A stretch of 64,000 bases of DNA, taken from contig LXFE01000157.1 in NCBI GenBank assembly GCA_001929475.1, positions 1 to 64,000 of the forward strand, read 5' to 3'. Below, one piece after another: positions 48,624 through 61,200 of the stretch (its first letter is position 1; every line of letters starts with the position of its first letter). Source of the stretch: Neolecta irregularis DAH-3 (Eukaryota > Ascomycota > Neolectomycetes > Neolectales > Neolectaceae). A program made the position numbers and the translations under genes. The notes below the pieces were generated by a model that searched no databases, had not been told where the DNA came from, and saw only the letters and a program-made list of their open reading frames with translations.

Positions 48624-49207
48624 TTACTTTGTATCTAGAAATTGGTGATAGGCTTTTCGCATTCGCATGTCTATATTCCATTGCGTGTCTAATAGATTAA
48701 TTGGGAATCTCATCTTGCAAAAGAATCGACGAAATGGTCGTTGCACGGTGTTCCAACAAGCTCTGTACCGTCTGTTATGGGTGATACTTTGGTCGAGTGA
48801 TGTTGCGGAGTAGGTGCCTGAAACAATTACCGTTATTATTTGAGCTTCATGTTCAGACATATTGCCAAAGGAAAGATTGAAAATGAAATTCTATTAAAGT
48901 CAATGCTCTGAGAATCAGGTAGAGATTTGCGAGAGATGTACCAATCTAGACATCCTTTCAGCCCTTCTGCGTATTTGTTAACATCCATCGAAGCCTGTGG
49001 ATCATGGAATCGGTCCAGTTTTACATTTGAGACTACCAAGATCATTTTGTTTAAGCAAGGATGGCAAGGCGGATAAGAGCATTTATAATCACGGTTCAAC
49101 CAATCTTTACCTTTTGGTTTCCACGGTGAACGCTGACAAGTGGGATGTGTCCCAACTGGGAGGCAGTCCGATACCCTAGTTTTCAGAACCTGCTTTTCAA
49201 CACTCAT
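48624..49207 (-). CDS. Uncharacterised Cys-rich protein (gene model unresolved)
   Basis: Two minus-strand frames probably belong to one gene: 49207-48836, starting at a good ATG and Cys-rich at the N-terminus (CQRSPWKPKGKDW, YKCSYPPCHPC), and 48860-48624, basic (RRYRACWNTVQRPFRRFF). They overlap in different frames and no clean GT-AG junction joins them, so either splicing is not solved or the gene is damaged. Its ATG is 24 bp from the kynureninase start on the other strand, so the two share one promoter. I do not recognise the family. Confidence 0.4.
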
Positions 49208-49230
49208 TGCCCCATATCACAACAGCCACC

Positions 49231-50617
49231 ATGTCAATTCTGGAAGACCAGTTGTCGACTTTGTCTCTCAATCCCAGGTCTCAGGCTTTTGCCATGAAAA
49301 TGGATGAGCAATATCCATCTCTTCGCAGTGAATTCCATCTTCCAGAGGGGATTTACTTTTGCGGAAATTCTCTTGGGCTCCAGCCGAAATCGCTTCAAGC
49401 ATACGTCACAGAAGAACTTCGAATTTGGGCAGCTCATGCCATAAATGGGCACTTTGGTCATGCCGGAAATAGGCTTGGGCGAATATCGACTTACTCGTTA
49501 TTCCGCAGTAAATTATAGGTTCAAAAGAAAAGGAAGTTATCGCAATGGGGAGTTTAACTAGTAATCTCCATTTCTTAATGGCGAGTTTCTATAAGCCGAA
49601 TGTCAATGGACGCTACAAAATCATTATCGAGGGGAAAGCATTTCCCAGCCACCACGTGAGACTTTTCTCTGTACATATTTTGATGGCGCAAGTACACCAT
49701 CGAAAGTCAGATCCAGCATCACGGATTGATCCCGAAAAAGGGTTAGTTACAATCGATCAATTGAACTATCCTATGGATTAACCACCAAACAAATCTTCCG
49801 AGCAATTGATAAACATGCAGACAAAACAGCCATATTATTTCTCTCTGGAGTTCAGTTCTATACTGGTCAGTTATTTGAGATGGAGAAAATTACCAGGTAT
49901 GACCAAAATCTTGGGATAATTGTTGGTTGGGATCTGGCTCATGCAGTAGGAAATGTAGAGTTGAAGTTATCAGAGTGGAATGTTGATTTCGAAGTATCTG
50001 AACTCGGGACCGGGCACTATTGCTGGGCTATTTGTAAATGAGAGATATGACGGATAGCTGCGGTGTGATATATGTTTGATATTGATGTAACCTGAATAGG
50101 CTTGCTGGATGGTGGGGTCACGATAGAGAAACTCGCTTTGAAATGATCAACAGTATGACCTATGTACGAAATGTATTAAGAAGAAGAGTTTAAGCCAATA
50201 CCAGGAGCATCTGGATACCAACTTTCAAATCCCTCTGTCATTGATGTAATCTCTGTCTACTCTCTAGAAATTTACGGGAAAACTGATATGGCCACACTCA
50301 TGAGCCGCTCCAACCTTCTCACCCGTTACTTGAAGAAATTACTACTAGATCTTCCTTCATATTTGGAGATATTCCATATCATTACACCGGAATTATCTGG
50401 CTCACAACTGAGTCTCTATTTCCGGAATGAAAAAATGCAGAATGTCTTTGACAGGTTAAAAGACCATAAGATTACAGTGGATGCCCGACGACTGGACGTT
50501 ATTAGAGTCGCTCCTACTGCACTATACAATACTTTTGAGGAACTAAGACTATTTGTTGAAGCTTTGGGGAATATCTTGGAAAACATATTAAATGTAACAA
50601 CCATACAGTCGCGATGA
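49231..50617 (+). pseudogene. BNA5: Kynureninase, decayed
   Basis: Kynureninase cleaves 3-hydroxykynurenine on the way from tryptophan to NAD. Long stretches are clear: LPEGIYFCGNSLGLQPKSLQ, WANIDLLVIP, EVIAMGSLTSNLH, IIIEGKAFPS, LAHAVGNVELKL, LAGWWGHDRETRFEM, PIPGASGYQLSNPSV, DVIRVAP. Two normal introns are still seen (about 49655-49694 and 50153-50187). Lesions no splice site repairs: a frame change near 49470, TAA at 49509, a frame change near 49742, a deletion near 49995 that removes the segment with the PLP-binding lysine (VWCSYKYLNSG in relatives), and TAG at 50055. The gene cannot make active enzyme. Confidence 0.9.
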
Positions 50618-50742
50618 CAATGCGAAGCAGCTCTTCTATCAGTGCTTACTTGTTACTGGAATACTGTTTTGATCAAGTTAAAAGACTAATATCGACGCTA
50701 GATAAATTCTTCAGAGTCAGTCCCCACTAAAGACTGATTACT

Positions 50743-51953
50743 TTAAAGCCCACTAAATTCTTCAATCATTCTTACTCCCTTTTCTTTGACATCGCGAGCA
50801 TTCTTTCTCAACGCCGCCTCGCGAATTCTCAAAAATTCTCGACGCTCCTCTACGATACTTTGAATTTGTTTCATCACAATTGCTTTCTTCCTAGACAAAC
50901 GAAAGAAGCCAGAATCAACTAATGAAAGATTGATGAGGGCTAAAGTACATACCTTCTGTGTTCAATGAGCTTACAGATAAATGTTGCGACTCGTTGTGAA
51001 GTCCGCATGCCAGCTTCTTCCCATTCTTCCACATTCATGGCCCCATAATCTATTTCTTGTGCGTTCTAGGTCGTAAGAGGAGAAAGAGGAGGGTTGGTAT
51101 CCCTCATTTGTAGGATTCTGTGTAAGGTTTTCGCGTTCTTTATCATGTTGTGAAGATTTGTAAGAGGTTGATGGCCGTAGTTGTGACAGTGATGGGAGGT
51201 TGTAAGAGTCAGACTCGTGGAAAGGATTGCCCAGATCAGTTTCACCTTGTGATAGAATTTCTCGCTCTTGAGGTATTTGGGTATTGGAATTAGGACATGA
51301 GGGGCTTTGAATATCTCCTTCTTGCTCCAATGAAGAATCGTGTAGTAGTGGTTGGTCGATTGTTCGCTTAATCTCGATTTCCGTCTGAGGCTTTGCATCA
51401 CCTTGGATTTCTGTCGCCAGTGAGTCATGCTTATCAGACTGAGAAGATTGCCAATCATAACTCCCTTCATTGCAGTCTTGTGAAGATTTGAAAACTCTCT
51501 GATTCCCATGAGGTGGCGTCATCTCTTGAATGTGGGCATTATATGCGCCTATATGGTTAATCGGTCCAAACAGTAGAGAAAAGAACCATTTGTAAGTTGA
51601 GAAGTTGGAGTACCAATTCTTACGGGTTCTCTTCTGAAGTCATTCAATGAAGATTGGCCAGGATAAATTCGAAAGAAAGGTTTGTCCATCGTGATTTCAC
51701 GAGCCCCGTGAAGAGCTGCGATGTCGAGAGATTGGTTGTGGGAGTCCTTATTATGAGTCGATTTAGAAAATAAATGTTCTTCGTTATGTTGCGCACTTCC
51801 CATAGAGGGTCCCATAGATGGTAGCGTCGGGTCGGCAGGTTTTTCGAAGTTTTCTAGAGTATCTGGTTTGGCAATTGGCTGCGGCTGCCGAGGAGTTCTC
51901 GAAGAAGAAATAAACGGTCTAGCACCGCTTACCGGTTGGAATCGGAAAGTCAT
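50743..51953 (-). CDS. ECM11: Ecm11-domain protein (meiotic synaptonemal-complex factor), frame disturbed
   Basis: The C-terminus matches the Ecm11 fungal domain: MNVEEWEEAGMRTSQRVATF, IEHRRKKAIVMKQI, then coiled coil ending VKEKGVRMIEE. Yeast Ecm11 works with Gmc2 in the central element of the synaptonemal complex. Exons seen on the minus strand: 51953-51587, 51548 to about 51070 (disordered, S/Q/P-rich), then about 51065-50953 and 50890-50743. Between the second and third parts the frame must shift near 51068, but the donor side has no GT in the right phase; a single-base error, a GC donor or real damage would explain it. The start is also unsure: the frame is open to 52028 without an ATG. 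Confidence 0.6.
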
Positions 51954-52796
51954 TCTAATTCTAGGATATTTCGAAAATGGTGGTGAATTGGGAGGTTCAA
52001 GTGCAGGGACATCCAACCCGACATCCAATTATTTCACATCAATTGAATTCCAGCGTTGCGACAGTCGGTAGGAGACCAGACGAATTTTCAGGATGGTATT
52101 CTAAAGAAGAATGATTCAGTTCGGCTGAGTTTAGTCTGCTTTGTTCAATTTCCAGTCCCTTTTGATGGTTATTCTTCTTGTAATATGTACTTGTAGCTAC
52201 GTACGAGCACAAGCACCTTCAATAGTCGACAAAAACAAAAGCGGGTATAAAGACAATTCCAATGGACTGTTTTAACAGCTTAAATTTGAAGGTTCCTCGG
52301 TATTTTTTGGAAGGCTGCCCGGATAGGTGAACGTCTTTCGCCTTATGTGTCACTATGCTGTATTGCTATGGCGGTGCGTAGAGACCTAGAAACATTTGCT
52401 TACACTCAGATCGCGGTTTTAGTGAGATGAAAAGCCAATATTTCCCGATCCATTTCACAGCGCTTTATCAAGTATGAATCGCTTTTTCACATGGAATTAT
52501 CGTATGATATTATCTCTCTTCATTCAAGCATTTCAATTCATTGTGACATCCTCTTTCTCCCTACCTTACAAATTACAATCACTTTTCATTGACTTGCCTT
52601 GTCTTCAACTTTGATCTTACGCAGAGTAGAGGGTAATGCTTTATATCATGATAATCGCAACACGGTAATAGTTCCGATTCTTCTAATGGAAAATATAATA
52701 TGTATAAATGCATGTTATTACTACGTTCTAGAGATGAGATTATGCCACTTCTAAATACCGGCAAAGAAAATCAATCAACTAACAATCCAAAACACC
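51954..52796. other. Intergenic region
   Basis: About 0.8 kb between two minus-strand genes. The right part should be the 3' region of the thioredoxin/CHAP-like gene and the left part the Ecm11 promoter. No gene or repeat found. Confidence 0.5.
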
Positions 52797-55237
52797 TCAC
52801 CATTCTGCTTTAACCTCACCGGCCCATTCTTTTCTCATTGGCCTATAGATTCGAACTTCACCTGAAATCATATCTCCTAATACAAAAGTTCCCCTAGAAA
52901 CACGTTTGACGCCACCGCTATTCTGCTGAAGCACCTCGATTGTATCACCAACGACCCTCTCAACTATTGCAGTATGATCAGGAGAGCCAGCTGAACATGT
53001 AGAAACAATGCGACCTGTTGAATCGCGAGTTTCAAATTTACAGCTTAGCATTTGAAGGATATCACCTCGGCGAATCTGGTCAATTGAGACTGGTTGCCCA
53101 ACGGATTCGTATATTAGAGCCCCATGCAAAAGACCCTTTGATGACATAGCTGGTGGATGGAGAGTTTCGAGACAATCACGAGCTAATGTCCAACATTCTC
53201 CGTTGCCAACTTGTGTCCCGAACTTCGAATGGCAATATGCGATGATCTGGTCAGCATATAAGTGACTCGATGCAATCAATTCATTTGTTGGCGGCGTAGG
53301 CGGAGAAGGTGCATGTTTTTGCTCGGTAGTCACAGTTCCCATCGGATCGCGTTCATTGTAACTGACTTTGACCCAAGTCAAGGAGAGATTTGGATTTCGC
53401 AGGCAGTAAATTGATGTCCAGATCATGTTCCCTTTCATTCCATGAGCTGAAGACGTGCCAGTATATTCTACGGCTCGGGAAAACGAAGGACATGGCTCTC
53501 TCTTGTGAAACCAGGGCAAGTGGAGATGGAGATCCAAATCAGGATATGAATGCGGGGAGAGGGAAAACATCGATGGTTTCATGAAGGATGGCTTCGTGTG
53601 AAGCGAGATTTGCGGCTTTGAATGCACTGGAATTGGGGGAGGTCCTTTCAATGATGGCGAGGGCATCGAAACAGGTGCCTGCGACTGAAGACCGTCTCTG
53701 CCGGTGATGTATAGGCGAAGCTGTTCCACCTCTCGGCTGCCAGTGTACTTGTCGCAGCCGTCCTTGCCGACCCACTAGCACTTAGCTGATAGATTTCGAG
53801 AAACACCTACATATATCGTTGGATAGCCACTAGTGGGGTATATCTTTTTGACTTGTTCATGTTCTGCCCCATCTATCTGATAAAATCTAACATGAGGCAA
53901 AGTCGCCGCTAATTCATTGTATGCCGGAAAAAACTCCTAGAAATCAGTGAGAGCCAACTTGACATATATACCTTGCAATACCTACACCAAGGAGCATAGA
54001 TAAGCAACATATATGGTGGCTAGGGTTTAGCATTCTCGCTGGATTATCATACGGAGGGCAGGTTCACTTCGTGTAGTTCAGTTGGGCAACCAGTCGATGC
54101 TTGAACTGATATCGAAGATGGACGTGGAGATAAACCCGATTTGTAGAGTTGTGGAGGACCAGACGCCTTTTCAACTGCTGGAGCTAGAATTCGATTTACC
54201 TTGGGCAATGAAACATTGAATATTTTTGGAGCTGTTCTGCTTATGTCATGATTATTTGAAGCCGAAAGTTGGCTTGCAGCTGTGTACTGATCAGCTCGAT
54301 TTGGGTCTGGTCTCTCCTCGATGCTAGAAGAGGGGGTCATGTTTCCAGTAGTCGACTTTAGAGATTTCTCACCGGTTCCAGAAAATCGGTTGACTAATCG
54401 GAGGCTGTTTTTCAGGTCACTCAAATTTATCTTATCATCTGGCTTCGCTGAAGAGTTGCCATTTTGACTGACTGTGCGATTCAGCATTTTATATCCGCTT
54501 TTTAATTCTTCCTTATTCGTCTCCTGAAGTTTTGCTTTTATTTCGTGAAGGTCGCTGGTTGAAATTGATGTTCCTGGTATCGGTCTGGCCCGAGGAGGCA
54601 ATGACGGTTTCGGAGGCGGAACCTTTATCCCAGACATCGAAAAGGCACTGGACGATCTCGATGATGAAGGTCGAGGGTTTGAGCCTGGTCTGAGTTCCGG
54701 TACAACATACCCGATTCGTTTTGGGAGGGGAGGGGTTTTTTGCATCGTTTCATTGCCTGACACATCGAGTTCTCGTACGCCTAGTTTCTTAGATAGTGAT
54801 TGATGATCATACTTGGGATTACCGTCTTGCTTAAATAGATGAGATGAGGGCACGCTTTTGACGGGTGATCTTCGACCGGCAGTATACGATGAATTCGAGT
54901 GCTTTTCAAGCCACTCCTTATCACTTTTCTTTGGCTCTGACCGAGTTACTTTGTCCATTCCGGTCCGTGCTTTGAATGCGGCATAATCTGCTTTCTCTTT
55001 GATTAATTTCAGGGCCTCCATGAACACCTGAATCAATGAAAATAATCGCGGTGATTATGACAGATGGCTACAAGGTGGCACGTGAATAAGACCAATAATA
55101 TTATAATGTAACATGACTCTGTCCCGCTTTTTAATGTCGGAAGCAAGATTGGCATATCTACAAGAATGCCTTGATGTGACTGGGAGTAGATTCAAGCGAC
55201 AAAGCCTGTAGTTGTTGCAATTTTTGACGATCTCCAT
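52797..55237 (-). CDS. Proline-rich scaffold with thioredoxin and C-terminal CHAP-like domains
   Basis: Minus-strand exons 55237-55118, 55027-54053, 54019-53972, 53936-53811, 53774-52797 join in phase 0 throughout to 748 aa. Residues 1-40 are helical (NLASDIKKRDRV); 40-360 are P/S-rich with PPLPKR and PPPKPSLPPRARP motifs that would bind SH3 domains. Then a thioredoxin-fold domain: YAPWCRYCK (CxxC), FYQIDGAEHEQVKKIYPTSG with the cis-Pro YPTIY and KYTGSREVEQLRLYI. Another P-rich linker leads to a C-terminal domain with NGECWTLARDCLETL and PDHTAIVERV, a CHAP/cysteine-protease-like layout resembling the C-terminus of fungal Bbc1/Mti1 actin-patch proteins. No SH3 domain is seen. The N-terminal exon is uncertain; another frame there also looks coding. 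Confidence 0.6.
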
Positions 55238-56098
55238 CGAATAGTTAAAATTTCCTTTTTAACCCTTCTCAGAGATTTCATGCACCAGTCATACTGGCAC
55301 CTCAATCCAATTATCGAAGATAAATACTGTTTATTTCTGCTGACTGAGTCTATTTCCTGGTCTTTGATACCTTTGCGCCCATTTTAGACTCTTAGGGATT
55401 ACCAGGAGATAGGTTAAATGTTCTAAATCTTGTACAACAATCTAGCTCTAGTGCGGGTTGAAATTGCTGATCGAAAGCGTCATTGCTTGCAAAAGGAGAT
55501 CAAGGGCAAATGTAAGCAAATGAACCATTTCTGAAGATATAGAAAATCGAATCTGGAAAGTAGAACAATCTGAGATTGTTGGGATCACTGGAGAGGAGTA
55601 CACCAGGATCGTGTGCAAAGCTTCCAGCAATGAACTATAAATTCAAGATTATTTGAGAGGCGCGATGGTCCATTTACTATATGACAAATATGTGGTGTTA
55701 TGCCAAACTCAAAGAATCCTTGCAACTTGAGATAAAGGATGCCATAAAGAGACACAGGACTGTTGATAAAATGGACGATAATCTCTTATAATCGGACTGA
55801 TTCTTCGAATCATATCAAGAAGCTCAGACGGAAATGTTATCGTTAAAGTTGACACGATTTCAAAAACCTAGCACATTGGAAAGAGGGCTCAAGTTGAAGT
55901 TTATTCCGGATGAGCGTTATCCAACCTTACCCTTGGGCTTTATTATCTGAAAGGAGAGTTTATAAGAAGCCAAATCTATAAGCTTCAAGATCTCTCAGCA
56001 AGAAATGGGGCGGTATAGTGTATTTGGATATATTGGTGATGACGAAGACCATGGCGAAATCTCGGTTGGCAGATGTGCCCTGTCGAGTCAACTTCACC
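55238..56098. other. Divergent intergenic region
   Basis: About 0.86 kb of AT-rich DNA between divergent genes, the promoter region for both. Short open frames have no support. An in-frame ATG at 56039 is a possible alternative start for UBP12. Confidence 0.5.
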
Positions 56099-59000
56099 AT
56101 GAGTATCCCAGAAAGCAGTAGTAGCAACAAATCACCACCAATATCCCCTCTTTCGATTTCTCCCGTGTGTCCTGTAGCTACGAAAGAACAAACACGTCCG
56201 CCATCGGCGTCGTCGTCATCTGCGAACACATTTACATCCGCACTGTATTCTTTTCCCAACTATTCATCATCCACCCTTGCTCCCTCAAAAAGGCCCCGTA
56301 ATTCAGGTGCCTCTGAATCATCTGAAGGAAGAGGGCGAGGCCCAATGCCCGATGCCGTGGAACAGGCTAGCCGTGAAACTTCGTTGGAGTCGTCAGTAGT
56401 CGATGCGAAAAGGTGGACCATCCATGATGATGATGTTTCTACTCCGCCGCTCGAGGACACGGCATCACCAGAGGTTCCCGCACCTCTTCCTCGCGAACAA
56501 CTTGAGATTATTGATAACCTAAAGGTCGAAAAGCTCATTGCTGGTAGATCAATGTATGTGATCTCAACGCACTGGTACACTCAATTCCGGAATTGGAGTC
56601 ATGGAGAATTTCGAGAATTGAATCCTATTGATAATTCAATGATTATAGATAGCGCAGGGGAGTTGTTTCCTAGAATGAATGAAGGAAACGACTATCTTTT
56701 AATCCCTGACCTTGCTTGGAAGATGTTAATACAGTGGTATGGCATACTGACGAAACACTACAAAGCCTAACATTTAGGCATGGTTCCAACGGTCCCGAAT
56801 GCTCGCGCCCAACAATCAACACCGCTGAGCCGCCTGGTGAAAATCTTCTTGTGGAAATGCATCCACTTCAAGTTCGTCTATTTACCGTCACGGATCAGTC
56901 CCAATCCTCGTTTCCGCTGACAGGAGCCAATGGACAGGTGATTGACGAACTGCGGTCAGTATTCGGCAAGACTAGTAGAAAGCAATCTTTACCTCCCTTA
57001 CTTGTTCGACCTGTCCTCTCAATAAGTCGTGCAGAGTTGTGGTCGACCTTTCGTACACAGATTGTCGAATTATTAGGACTTGAGCCCCAATGCGCAATGA
57101 GGCTTCACAAGATCGGTAACTTGAACCAAATACAAGCAGTCAGCCTCGAGGCCTCGACACTCGCTAAGCTTCCCGACCGATACGATCTAGTCACGCTAGA
57201 TTCCAGTAGTATCGACTCTAAAATGATTAACCATGATCTATCTACAAATGCAGACTTGGCTGTTGAAATACAATCTATCGATTTCACCTGGCCTGTGGAT
57301 GATTACAAAGAGCTTCCGATTCCTTTAGAACTATGGGATGAAAGTGATTCCAAGGTCGATTCTGGCAGTAGCTGGAATTTTCCCTATACTAAACCGATTT
57401 CTTTTCCATCTTCCCATACTCCTATCAACGACTCGAGCACCAAAGATATTGAAGAACCGAAGCTTCAGAATACAGCCATGTACTGTCTAAAGGGCGAAAC
57501 CGGACTGCAGAATCTCGGAAATACATGCTATATGAACTCTGCCCTCCAGTGTTTATCGCATGTTGAGGAATTAACGAAATATTTTCTATGTATGTGCAAA
57601 ATGTTTTTAAAACTTATTATCTAGCGGATGCATATACAGAAGAAATCAACACTGACAATCCTTTAGGAAGCGGTGGGTTAGTTGTGAGAAGCTACGCCAT
57701 CCTTATTCACAAATTATTTGAGAATCCACCGGAAAGTTCGTACGCTCCACGGGGTTTCAAATCGACCATTGGTAGATTCGCTCCCGCGTTTTCGGGCTAC
57801 CAGCAGCAAGACGCTCAAGAATTCCTCGCTTTTCTTCTTGATGGGCTTCACGAAGATCTCAATCGAGTCCTAAAGAAGCCTTATACAGAGAAACCAGATT
57901 TGGGAGAGTTTAGCGATCAGAAAATTCGAGAATTAGCGTTGAGATGTTGGGATACTCACAAACTAAGAAATGATTCGGTCATTGTAGATTTAATACAAGG
58001 GCTTTATAAGAGTACGCTTGTTTGCCCTGAGTGTAATAAAGTAAGAACACTATTAGTGAACATTGTTGAAAGTTTTAGGTTTCGGTCAGCTTTGACCCCT
58101 ACATGGTGCCATATATCCTCTAACCATTGTCTAAGCTTTCAGGATTTGACATTACCTTTGCCAATTATAAAGAAATGGAAGCATGAAATTAAATTTGTTC
58201 CCTGGGATGTTTCGACACCCGTATTCAAGGCATGGTATCAATATTCCAGCCTCTGCTCAACGAATAGATAAAAGTTGTGCTGGACAAGAACAGTACGATT
58301 CGAACAATGAAGGAATTTATTGCAGATCGTCTCAAGCTTGATCCCAAGAAAGTATCGTTTCTCCTTTTTCATTCATCTGAATGCTAGCTATGGTCAGCAG
58401 AAGTGTGGAAACAAACGTTCTATAAACATCACTATGATAGCGAAACTACGTCTGACGTCATCAGTGAGCACGACAACATCTTTGTTTACGAATTACCAAT
58501 ATCCACGGAGTCAACTTCTGAAACACTTGCCAGTTCCGATGAGCAGTACCTCGTACCAATTGTCACATCTCGCGATTGCCCATCGAAAGCATCATGGTCT
58601 TCCATAGAAACTACCTGCTATCCATTTTTCATTGCTCTTTCACACAGAGAAGCCTCAAGTTATGATACCATTTACAACAAAATTAGGGACAAATATCATC
58701 AATTCACAACCGCTCCACAATTATTATATGTGGATGAATCAAAACCGAGTTCCCCTGAATCGAATTCCGATATAGACCAAGACTATATCGATGTGAAGAT
58801 GGATGAAAATCCCGAGGGATCGATAGTAGAAATCAAGAAAGCGCCTCCTCTTCCGAAAAGACCTAGTCCTGCGCCTCCGCCACCCGTTAAACTAAAGCTG
58901 ATACCTCGCTCTACCCATCGAGACCCGTTTCCAACCACGCTTGGTAATCCTTCGAACTTGAGCGAAATCAAAGATATGTTTACTTGTGAAAGTCCTCCTC

Positions 59001-60376
59001 GAGATGTAAATATGGAAGAATATGTCGATACAACAGGCGGAATTACTGGTCCGTTTACACCTCCAGACGACTTACTAGAGCCTTCGTATCATTTTGGTTC
59101 GGAACAATCGATTCTTCTCAAAACTTCAGTGACCTCGTCGAACAATTATTTTGAAGATCCATCGCCTCGCTATAGCGATAGTGAAGACCCCCAGATGAAA
59201 GATGCGAGTGAAGAGGAAGATGTACTCCATCGACCATGTGTAATCGATCATCTACCTCCGTTTGGGCCACCAGATTCTCTCGAAAACAGCCGTAGCAATT
59301 CACGGTCTGGAGTACCTTGGTCCTCGCCAAATTCTGATGTTTTGAGCAGTGAAATCCTGGTACATGCGAGTGACGGTATCCTTTGCGAGTGGGCGGTGCC
59401 AGTGTACGACAGCATATTTCCCGCTGTTGAGACGGAGGTTGGAGGAATTAAAGTACGTGGTTTATGGGACGAGTCTACTTTCTTTCACGATGAAAACCTC
59501 GAAGCGGAAGAAGAAGCTGCGAAGAAAGCCAAACACAGAGAAGTCAATCTGGCAGACTGTCTCGACGAATTCTCAAAAACGGAAGAATTGGGAGAAGAAG
59601 ATACGTGGTATTGTCCCAATTGTAGAGAACACCGACGAGCCACAAAGACTTTTGAACTTTGGAATGTGGCTGATATTGTTGTGATGCATTTAAAACGATT
59701 TTCCAGTGCACGCGCATTGAACGATAAAATCGATGATCTTATCGAGTTTCCGTTACAAGGATTAAATTTGAACGAACGAATTGGATCGTGGAAGTCAAAC
59801 ACAGATCCAAATAAAGAGGATTTTATTTACGATTGTTTTGCTGTTGCTAATCATATGGGCGGAACAGGTGGCGGTCATTATACGGCGTATGCGCGAAATT
59901 TCAAGGGAGACAAATGGTTCTCGTATAACGATTCTTTTGTGAAACATATGGATTCAGCTAGAGTAGTCTCGCCATCTGCTTATTTAATCTTTTATCGACG
60001 CAGAAAAGCAACGGGACAATTCGCCGGTGGTGAAAAATACACACAGATGCTAAATGACTTTGAAATCAAGAATTCAAAGCCTAGGGAAGTGTCGTCTGGT
60101 CTTGTTAAACCTATTATTACTTCAGCTGGTGTTCGTTTTGGAAATGATTCATCTGCAAGTTCAGATAGTACCAAAATCTCACCTGTAAAAGTCATTGAAC
60201 GGTTCCCGGGACCAGGAAGAACGTTGGGAGAAACTTTACCACAGGAAAAGATAAAACCGCTTTGGACACAGACGACGCCCACGCCGACGACAACTACAAA
60301 CGACGAAGATGAGGGGTATGAAGCTGAATGCGAAAAAGATGATGCCAGGATGAACGATGAGATTGAAGAGGGCTGA
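56099..60376 (+). CDS. UBP12: Ubiquitin C-terminal hydrolase (UBP12/USP15 type)
   Basis: Cysteine protease removing ubiquitin from substrates. Exons 56099-56736, 56778-57589, 57625-58040, 58079-58105 (27 nt), 58143-58229, 58268-58351, 58388-60376 give 1350 aa. A DUSP domain lies at about residues 130-240 ([14 protein letters not shown]), a UBL-like region at about 270-380, then the USP fold: catalytic Cys in [15 protein letters not shown] (about 457), [20 protein letters not shown], zinc knuckle CPEC..CPNC, catalytic His in [11 protein letters not shown] (about 1177) and [10 protein letters not shown] long insert of about 300 residues splits the USP domain, as in Ubp12 and USP15. Intron 58230-58267 has a GC donor (GCATGG). 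ATG 56099 sits in a CACC context; 56039 is an alternative. Confidence 0.92.
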
Positions 60377-61200
60377 ACTTCCAAGCCTTGATTTCCATGT
60401 AATATTTTGTACGCATTTATTATTTCCTAAAGCGAGCCTACTCTCTAAATCTCTGTAAGCGGATATCGAGGATGTAATCCTCTTCTGTTTGTGTTCTTCG
60501 GGTATAGTTGAACAAAACCATATAAAACATGAATGAAAAGAAACCACAGAAATCCATTATACCACCCCTTGAGTTGCCTAGGATGACCCGGCTAGGGCAC
60601 ATACTAAAATCCAGCTGGCGCAGCCCTTGTTCCCACGGTAACTCGGGTCCATTTGGGCACTACAAATCTTAAACCCGTCCTTGTCTCAAAAGGAAAGGAA
60701 GAAAAATACCTTTATGCGCGCCCTTTCTAAACATGACGCCGTTCTTGGTGAATACAGTATACTTATCCTTGGCCAAAAGTTTATTTTCAGGAATAATAGT
60801 ATTCTTGACATATTCCAACGCTTTACAAGTTTGTCCTTGCAAAATCAACTAGATATTTCTCAAGATAAAAGAAACCTGTTTGGGAGAGGGAGGAGTCTAG
60901 CGTAGCGATTACTTTGTCGATATGTTGTAATCGCTTACGTTGTCTGTATTTCCGTGGACTCGATAACCGCCACGGCGATTTCCTTTGGGAAAAGATTAGT
61001 GGGGAATAGATAATAATGAATACCATAGTAAACCTCCTTGAGCGATAAACGATGCGCGAAAGGCGCCAAACATGAATGAACAAGGTCAAGTGGGAAGAGG
61101 TGACGTCTGATACTGGCAAATTTGATCCCACGTGTGAGTGGGTATTTTAAGCGATATAGAATACTGTAAAAGATACAAAAATGGCGAAATTGTATATAAT
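60377..61200. other. Intergenic region (convergent 3' ends)
   Basis: About 0.8 kb between the convergent UBP12 and She10-like genes. No gene, tRNA or repeat was found; short frames lack features. Confidence 0.5.
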
